A DNA stretch of 64,000 nt, taken from positions 434,001 to 498,000 of the forward strand of contig NZ_CP012109.1 in assembly GCF_000280925.3 (NCBI RefSeq), written 5' to 3'. Below, piece by piece: positions 58,147 to 64,000 of this stretch. Position numbers and translations under genes: made by a program. Numbering within the stretch: position 1 is the stretch's first letter; every line of letters begins with the position of its first letter. The notes beneath the pieces are model-generated. The model had not been told where the DNA came from. It ran no database searches and saw only the letters and a program-made list of their open reading frames with translations. The stretch is from Myxococcus hansupus. GTDB taxonomy: Bacteria; Myxococcota; Myxococcia; Myxococcales; Myxococcaceae.

Positions 58147-61100
58147 TCAGTACTGGTTGGTCCAGATGAGGTCCAGGCCGCCCGAGCGCGCGTCGCCGTA
58201 CTGGCCCTCCAGGCTCCAGCGCGTGCCGAGCTGATACTCGAAGCGCACCGCGTTGGCGTTCTCGCCCTGCTGGAGGTTGGCGCCCACCCGGCCGGTGTAG
58301 CCGACGTAGATTTTGTCCGTCACGTACGTGCCGACCTCCAGCTTGGTGCCCGCGATGCCGGAGTCACCGGCCTCGATGGAGACCACGTCCAAGGGCAGCT
58401 TCGCCGCCAGGGCCTTGCGGGCCTCGTTGGCGACCAGCGAGCCCACCACGGACGCGGCCTGGGCGCTGGCGTTCATGGACGCGCCGGAGCCGCGCTCCAG
58501 CGTGCGCCGGCCGGTGGCCAGCAACGTGTAGATTTCCGACTCCGGCAGCGGCGGGTCACTGGTGGGCTTGAGCGTGATTTCACGCCCCTGGCCCCGGATG
58601 GTGACGAAGACGGTGACCTTGGCGTTGTCGTTGCGGTGCTCGGCGGTGACGTTGATGTACGGCGTCGCCGGCGGGCCCGTGAAGCGCACCTGGCTGTCGC
58701 GCTGGATGTCGAAGCGGCGGCCGAGCACGTCCACGCGCCCGCGCAGCACGCGCACCTCGCCGAACAGGCGCGCCACGTCCGTGTATTCGACGCGGAAGTC
58801 CTCGGACAGCCCCAGCTCCGCGTTGATGTCCGAGCCCTTCACCCAGAGGTTGCGCGGCGCATTCACGTTCATCCAGACGACCATGGGCCGCGACGTGGGC
58901 TCCTCGGTCTCCGCCTCCGCGCCCGCTGCCCCCTCCACGGGAGGCCCGCCGCCCCCTTGCGCGGTGCCGGGCGCGGCCGTGGGAGGCGTCTGGGCCTCCT
59001 TGCGCTTCTTGCGGTCCAGCGGCTCGCCGTTGCGCACGAGCACCACGTCGCCAGGGCGCTCCAGCGGCTGCAGGTCCTTGCGCTTGGCCTCCGGCAACTC
59101 GATGGTGGCCTCGGGGATGGCGACGTTGCGCAGGTTGATGAGGCGCGGGGACACCGTGCCCTCCACCTTGCCGCGCAGGCTCACCAGCGCCATGAGCTGG
59201 TCGTCGACGATGATGGGGAAGTTGCGCATCACCAGCGGCGGGTCGGAGGTGCCCGGGCTCGACACGTCGTATTCGCCGCGCACGTTGCGCACCGCGGTCA
59301 ACGGCGAGTTGAGGTCCAGCCGGCCGTTGCCGGCCTTCGCCGACAGCGTGGTGATGGCCAGGGACTCCCGGCTGGCCTTCAGGGCGAGCTGGATGTCGCG
59401 GTACTCGCCCATGCCCATCACCCCCAGCTTGCCGTCCTTCCACTCCAGGCTTCCGTTGAAGGTGGGCTTGCCCAGGGTCCCCGCAAGGCTGGCGTCCGCC
59501 TGGAGGATGCCGCCGATGCTGCGCAGCATCTCCACCGTGCCGGACAGGAAGGCCGGGTTGAAGTCGCGGGCCTTGAGCGCCACCTCCACCGGCGCGTTGT
59601 CCGTCTTGAGGCCCCGGGTGATGGCGGGCAGCGACACGTCCAGGCCCAGGCCACCGTTCACCAGCATGGTGCCGCCGCCGGGCTCGGTGAAGAGCAGGTC
59701 GAAGCGGGAGCGGGTGTTCTTGTACGCGTAGTTCAGCCGCACCTGGCCCAGGCCCGTGTTGCCCATGCCCAGGCCCTGCACGCCCGCGGTGAGCTCCAGT
59801 TGCGGCGTGTCCAGCGTGCCCCGGGCGCCCAGCTCCATGGCGAGGACGCCCTGGATGCCCTTGGACCGGCCGCCTTCCGGAGGCGGAGCACCCTGCGCCA
59901 CGGCGGTGGGCGGCGTGGCCAGGCCAGGCAGCTCCTGGAGCGGCACCGGGCCCACGCGGCCCACGATGTCGAACGGGATGTGGCCGTACACCTCGCGGTC
60001 CTGGAGCGCGCCCAGCGGGGCGTCCAGCTTCGCCGTCAGTTGGGCCAGCGGGCCGTCCTGGCGCTGCGCGGCCAGGGTCAGCTTCACGTCGCGCTCGTTG
60101 CCCACGACGCTGAGCTGGCCGTTCATGGGCGGCAGCCCGTTGGCCGTCACCGCGTCCGCCTTCAGTCGCAGCGTCGCTTGCGGCACCAGCACGGAGCCCT
60201 CGAAGTCGAGCTGCGCCGACACGGTGCCGCCCGGCTGCTGCACGCCGCTCATGCCTTGCAGCAGCGTGAGGGGCAGCTCCGTCACGCGGGCCTCCACGCC
60301 GAGCGTCGTCGAGAAGATTTCGTCGGGCGTGGGCGGCTTCGTGATGAGCCCGCCCAGCGTGAAGGGCGTGCGCACGGCCACGTAGGTCTGCGGGCTGAGG
60401 CCCTGCACGTCCAGGCGCGCGGACAGCTTCTGGTCCTCGCGGTGGGAGGCGGCGCGCAGCTCGAAGTCCAGCGGCTTCGGGAGCGAGAAGCCCGGAGGGG
60501 GCACCTGGTAGCGCACGTCCCGGCCGCGCAGGGTGAAGTCCAGCAGGGGCTCGCGTGCGGAGCCCTCCACGGTCAACGTCCCCGACATCTGGCCGCTGGC
60601 GCTCTCGGGTTGCCCCGCGAGCTTCATCACCCCGGCCACGTCCAGCGACTCCAGATTCACCTTCAGGGACAGCGTGTCGCGGCGGCGCTTGAGGACGGCC
60701 TGCACCGGCACGTCGAACTCGGCGTCGAGCTTCGCCACGGGCAGCCCGGCCGTCAGCGTGCCGGTGGCGCGGTCCTTCACGTAGCGCGCCTTCAGCTCCG
60801 TCTGGAGCCCTTCGTAGCCTTGCGCGCGGCCATCCTCCAACCGGAGGTCGACCTCCGCGGCGGGGCGGGCCATCGTCCCGCTGGCGGCGGCGTAACCCGT
60901 CAGCGTGCCGCCCAGACCCAGCGACTCAGGGACGAAGGCGGCCGGCAGCCGGGACAAGTCGAAGGCGCCCAGCTCCACGCGCGCCGCGATGCGCTGGCCG
61001 CGCATCGAGCCTTGCAGCGACAGCGTCTGGCCCTCCGACGCGAGCACCAGCGGCGGGGCCACCTCGACGTTGCCTCCACCGAAGCCCACGTGGGTGGGCT

Positions 61101-62886
61101 TCTGGAGCGTCCAGGTGGCCTCGGGCCAGAACAGCGCCAGCTCCCGGATGCCCAGGCCCTGGCCGTTCTTGTCCACCTGGCCCTTCATCGTGAGGCCAAG
61201 CTCGGCGTCGCCCTGCACGCGCACGCTGGCGCTCAGGTCGCGCTCCTGCGTGGCCAGCGTGACGGCGACATCCCGCAGGTCGCGTCCGCTCGCGCGCAGG
61301 CGGGACACCACCAGCGTGACGTTGGAGGTGAGCGGCTGCGTGGCGTTGGGCATCTCCAGCTTCAACGCGAGGTCCTGCGCCACCACGTCGCCATAGCGAA
61401 GCGCGGGGAAGCCGCCGTCGACCTTCACGGCGGGCGTGCGCAGCGGACCCTTCACGGAGAAGTCCAGCGTGCCGTTGCCCGCCATGGGCGCCACCGTGCC
61501 CGGCATCAGCTTGGCCAGCATCTGCGACAGCAGGGCGAGGTTGCCCGTGGTGAGCCCACCGGTCAGTTGGATGGACTCGGCCGTGCCGTGCCCCTTGGCC
61601 TGCAACGCCACGCCGGGGGCGAGCATGCGCAGCCGCATCAACGAATAGCGGCCTTCCTTCGCGCTGGCCTCCAGCTCCACCGGCCCCAGCGGCTGTCCCA
61701 GGTACTCGGAAGGGGAGACGGTGAGCTTCACCTCGCCCTCGGCGGACTCCAGGCTGGTGCCTCCGCCCTTGGCGTCCAGGTCCGCGGAGATGCGCGTCTT
61801 GGGGCCCTGGGCCATCAGCTCCGACAGGTCCACGTTCCGGGCCTTCACGGCGAGCCCGTCGGTCATCATCCGCTCCAGGTCCAGGCCGCCCTTCACGGAC
61901 AACGTGGCGCTGGCCGCCTTCGCGGAGACGTCCACCTGGGCCGCGTCGCCGTCCAGTCCGGCGGTGCCCTCGGCGGACACCGGCACCAGGAGCGGCCAGG
62001 TGGGGACGAAGGCCTTCAGCAGCTCCGGCGGCGCCGTCAGCCGGCGCAGCTCCAGCGAGGCCTTCAAATCACCCGGCGGCGTGCCCGGAGGCGTCTCGGG
62101 CGGAAGCTGCGCGCTGCCGCTCGCGTCCAGCAGCAGGCCGGCGAGCGCCATGCCCACGTCACCCTGGAAGGCGTTCTCCTCGCCGCTGGCCTTCAGGTTC
62201 AGCTTCACCGGGCCGGGCACCGGCCGCGTGAGCTGGGCGGTGGCCTCCAGGTTCGCGCCCACGCCCACCGTCGCCGCGGCGAAGCGCGCCGAGCCCCGGG
62301 CGTCCAGGTCCTCCAACCGGACCTGCCGCTCGCCGCCCTCGGGCAGCTCCTGCCGGAAGTCGACATAGCCGTCCTCGAGGACCAGCTCGCGCAGGTCCAA
62401 CACCAGCGAGCCGCGCCCCGACGGCGGCTTCTCCGGGCTGGGCGTGCGGGGCTCCAGCGCGCGGGTGAGGTTGAGCCCGCGCTCATCCTGCGCCAGGTAC
62501 AGGCGCGGCCGTTCGATGCGCGCGGAGGGAAGGTCCACGTGCTGACGCACCAGCCCCGCCAGCCGCGCGCGCACGTCCACCCGGGCGATCTCCGCCACCA
62601 GCTCGCCTTCGGGGTCGTACAGCTTGATGTCCTCCAGGATGACGCCGCTCAGGGACAGGTCCAGGCGCCCCAGCTCCAGGCGGCCGGAGAACTGCTCGTT
62701 GGCGAGCGCCAGGCCCTTCTCGACGAGAAACGCCTCGCCGCGCGGCGTGGTGGCGAAGATGAGCGCGCCCACGACGACGAGCACGATGAGGCCCATCAGC
62801 CCCAGCAGGCTCCACAGCACGCGGCGGCCCCACCGCGCGCGGCGGCGGGGCGGAGGCGGCGAGGCGGTCGAGGTGGATTCCGTCAA
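58147..62886 (-). CDS. tamB: TamB-like (AsmA/DUF490) translocation and assembly module protein
   Basis: This 1579-residue protein has an N-terminal transmembrane helix (about 24-46, LWSLLGLMGLIVLVVVGALI). It continues with a very long periplasmic beta-helical/groove region built of repetitive 'L-x-L-x-G' strands, and ends in a C-terminal DUF490 region (YVGYTGRVGANLQQGENANAVRFEYQLGTRWSLEG near the end). TamB is the inner-membrane-anchored partner of TamA and bridges the periplasm for outer-membrane protein or lipid handling. The start is taken as TTG at 62886 with GGAGAGG 6 nt upstream, overlapping the upstream stop (TTGA). A GTG at 62919 lies inside the upstream gene. Confidence 0.88.
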   Translation of the reverse strand: MTESTSTASPPPPRRRARWGRRVLWSLLGLMGLIVLVVVGALIFATTPRGEAFLVEKGLALANEQFSGRLELGRLDLSLSGVILEDIKLYDPEGELVAEIARVDVRARLAGLVRQHVDLPSARIERPRLYLAQDERGLNLTRALEPRTPSPEKPPSGRGSLVLDLRELVLEDGYVDFRQELPEGGERQVRLEDLDARGSARFAAATVGVGANLEATAQLTRPVPGPVKLNLKASGEENAFQGDVGMALAGLLLDASGSAQLPPETPPGTPPGDLKASLELRRLTAPPELLKAFVPTWPLLVPVSAEGTAGLDGDAAQVDVSAKAASATLSVKGGLDLERMMTDGLAVKARNVDLSELMAQGPKTRISADLDAKGGGTSLESAEGEVKLTVSPSEYLGQPLGPVELEASAKEGRYSLMRLRMLAPGVALQAKGHGTAESIQLTGGLTTGNLALLSQMLAKLMPGTVAPMAGNGTLDFSVKGPLRTPAVKVDGGFPALRYGDVVAQDLALKLEMPNATQPLTSNVTLVVSRLRASGRDLRDVAVTLATQERDLSASVRVQGDAELGLTMKGQVDKNGQGLGIRELALFWPEATWTLQKPTHVGFGGGNVEVAPPLVLASEGQTLSLQGSMRGQRIAARVELGAFDLSRLPAAFVPESLGLGGTLTGYAAASGTMARPAAEVDLRLEDGRAQGYEGLQTELKARYVKDRATGTLTAGLPVAKLDAEFDVPVQAVLKRRRDTLSLKVNLESLDVAGVMKLAGQPESASGQMSGTLTVEGSAREPLLDFTLRGRDVRYQVPPPGFSLPKPLDFELRAASHREDQKLSARLDVQGLSPQTYVAVRTPFTLGGLITKPPTPDEIFSTTLGVEARVTELPLTLLQGMSGVQQPGGTVSAQLDFEGSVLVPQATLRLKADAVTANGLPPMNGQLSVVGNERDVKLTLAAQRQDGPLAQLTAKLDAPLGALQDREVYGHIPFDIVGRVGPVPLQELPGLATPPTAVAQGAPPPEGGRSKGIQGVLAMELGARGTLDTPQLELTAGVQGLGMGNTGLGQVRLNYAYKNTRSRFDLLFTEPGGGTMLVNGGLGLDVSLPAITRGLKTDNAPVEVALKARDFNPAFLSGTVEMLRSIGGILQADASLAGTLGKPTFNGSLEWKDGKLGVMGMGEYRDIQLALKASRESLAITTLSAKAGNGRLDLNSPLTAVRNVRGEYDVSSPGTSDPPLVMRNFPIIVDDQLMALVSLRGKVEGTVSPRLINLRNVAIPEATIELPEAKRKDLQPLERPGDVVLVRNGEPLDRKKRKEAQTPPTAAPGTAQGGGGPPVEGAAGAEAETEEPTSRPMVVWMNVNAPRNLWVKGSDINAELGLSEDFRVEYTDVARLFGEVRVLRGRVDVLGRRFDIQRDSQVRFTGPPATPYINVTAEHRNDNAKVTVFVTIRGQGREITLKPTSDPPLPESEIYTLLATGRRTLERGSGASMNASAQAASVVGSLVANEARKALAAKLPLDVVSIEAGDSGIAGTKLEVGTYVTDKIYVGYTGRVGANLQQGENANAVRFEYQLGTRWSLEGQYGDARSGGLDLIWTNQY

Positions 62887-64000
62887 AACGCCTCTCCAAT
62901 CGACAGGTGCAGCGCGCACTGCCCGTCAGGCGCACCCGCGAAGGCGCCGCTGGGCGTGGTCGGGCCGGAGGGACGCCACCGGCTCCCAATGCCGAAACAG
63001 CCTCCCGCTTCGGGATAGATGTACCCCGGGGTGGATACGGGCAATCCCCCGCCGATGTTCAATCGACGGGCGATGTCCAGGCGGATGGGCCCCACCACTG
63101 TCAGGTAGCGCAGCCCCATGCCCACGGCGTGGTAGTGCTCGGGGCCAAAGAGCTTGGGCCGGTTCGCGCTGGCGAAGCTCTCCACGCCCACGAGGCCGGA
63201 GTCATAGAAGGCCGCCACCATCACGCTCTCGGAGACCTGGTAGCGCATCTCGATGGAGGTCTCGAAGAGGCTGTTGCCACCCACGGGCACGGTGTTCCAT
63301 TCCTGGTCCTGGATGGGGTCCGGAATCCCGTCACCGTCCCGATCCTCCCCCGTGCGCTGCAGGGCCGCCATGGGGGACAGGCGCTGGCTGTTGAAGCCGC
63401 GCATGAAGGTGCCACCGCCGGAGAAGAAGCGGGTGACGATGGAGCTCTGCCCGTCCGCGGGGTTCAGCGTGCCCGCCCGGACCTTCGCGGCCAGGATGAA
63501 GCGCTTGTCCGCGCCGAAGGAGCGGTAGGCGCGCAGGTCGGGCAGCAGGCGGATGTAGTTGAAATCGCCCCGCAGGAGCTTGCCGCCGCCCTTCTGGATG
63601 GAGAAGGAGACGTAGTAGCCGTCGCGCGGCTCGATGACGTCGTCGCGGCGGTCCCAGGTGAAGGCCAGCTCCAGGAAGCTGAGCGCCGTGTTGCACTGCT
63701 CCTGGCCCGCGCCGCAGCCCAGGACGATGGGCGGCACGCGGGCGTCGGCGCTGACGCGGCCGGTGAGCCGGTACACCTGGAGGTTGTACGAGGGGAAGAT
63801 GGAGAAGTCGGGGTGCGGCTGCCAGATGACACCCGTCTGGAGCCTGCCGCCCCAGAAGTCATAGGCCTGCTCCAGGCCCTTCTCCACCGTGAGCGAGTTC
63901 TGCGCCCGCAAGTCCCGGAAGAGGAAGCGGGGCTGCTCGTATTCGGCGGTGACGTCGAAGACGGGCCCGTCCTTGTTCCAGTTGAGGACGTTGGGGATGA
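62883..64000 (-). CDS. tamA: BamA/TamA-like outer-membrane protein, C-terminal part
   Basis: The frame is open from the right window edge to the stop at 62883-62885, so only the last ~370 residues of an Omp85 protein are seen. The fragment is a beta-barrel with the Omp85 motif GGTFMRGFNSQRLSP and the segment DRRDDVIEPRDGYYVSFSIQKGG. The final strand ends ALHLSIGEAF, with a terminal Phe as in outer-membrane proteins. It directly precedes tamB, overlapping by 4 bp, which supports the TamA assignment over BamA. The N-terminal POTRA domains lie outside the window. Confidence 0.85.
   Translation of the reverse strand, partial: IPNVLNWNKDGPVFDVTAEYEQPRFLFRDLRAQNSLTVEKGLEQAYDFWGGRLQTGVIWQPHPDFSIFPSYNLQVYRLTGRVSADARVPPIVLGCGAGQEQCNTALSFLELAFTWDRRDDVIEPRDGYYVSFSIQKGGGKLLRGDFNYIRLLPDLRAYRSFGADKRFILAAKVRAGTLNPADGQSSIVTRFFSGGGTFMRGFNSQRLSPMAALQRTGEDRDGDGIPDPIQDQEWNTVPVGGNSLFETSIEMRYQVSESVMVAAFYDSGLVGVESFASANRPKLFGPEHYHAVGMGLRYLTVVGPIRLDIARRLNIGGGLPVSTPGYIYPEAGGCFGIGSRWRPSGPTTPSGAFAGAPDGQCALHLSIGEAF

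Noticed and set aside
58126..63018. A 1630-residue open frame opposite tamB
   Set aside because: His/Arg/Gln-rich antisense frame without signal or motifs; tamB on the minus strand has a membrane helix and the C-terminal TamB region.

Overview
The window is a 64 kb stretch of very GC-rich bacterial chromosome with tight operons, frequent GTG/TTG starts and genes on both strands. The gene content fits a myxobacterium of the Myxococcaceae (Myxococcus/Corallococcus type). It includes a Ser/Thr kinase fused to a PilZ-like domain, many secreted lipoproteins, SBBP-like and HEAT-repeat proteins, a MoxR/DUF58/VWA cluster, and TolC and TonB-type envelope machinery. This assignment is inferred from style and families, not from a database search. 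No rRNA, tRNA, phage, transposase or CRISPR array was seen.

Layout. 0-9 kb: the tail of a ThrE-like exporter, a cytoplasmic-looking sulfatase in one unit with a SulP permease, a second SulP permease diverging from it, a coiled-coil lipoprotein and a DUF2254 membrane protein. 8.8-20 kb: a polysaccharide region. An AlgI-type MBOAT O-acyltransferase and a protein with two SGNH hydrolase domains diverge from mannose-1-phosphate guanylyltransferase. A kinase-PilZ fusion, phosphohexomutase, FMN reductase, ROK sugar kinase and a single-cysteine thiol peroxidase follow. 20-33 kb: a VOC protein, a secreted M23 peptidase, two coupled HEAT-repeat proteins, a Gfo/Idh/MocA oxidoreductase, an SBBP-like lipoprotein, a P-type cation ATPase, a DUF547 protein, a Rieske oxygenase and a 69-residue four-cysteine protein. 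32-39.6 kb: TolC diverging from a MarR regulator, a TonB-ExbD-ExbB operon, an aldo/keto reductase with a DoxX-like protein, two small proteins and an AraC regulator.

39.9-52.4 kb: one compact run of eight clear genes, several overlapping by 4 bases. They are a Q/A/G-rich membrane protein, a MoxR AAA ATPase, a membrane protein, an ABC ATPase and permease, a DUF58 protein and two BatA-like VWA membrane proteins. The last one ends in a tandem array built from its own 3' coding end, which then fades into palindromes. 53-64 kb: a sorbosone-dehydrogenase-type lipoprotein, two lipoproteins of uncertain function, a lysozyme-like lipoprotein, and a TamB/TamA pair for outer-membrane protein insertion. 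TamA is cut by the window edge.

How the parts work together. The best candidates for coordinated systems are the MoxR-ABC-DUF58-VWA operon (probable chaperone-like envelope machine with its own ABC module) and the O-acetylation plus GDP-mannose neighbourhood with the kinase-PilZ protein. Several gene ends, mostly convergent junctions, carry strong GC hairpins without an obvious U-tract.
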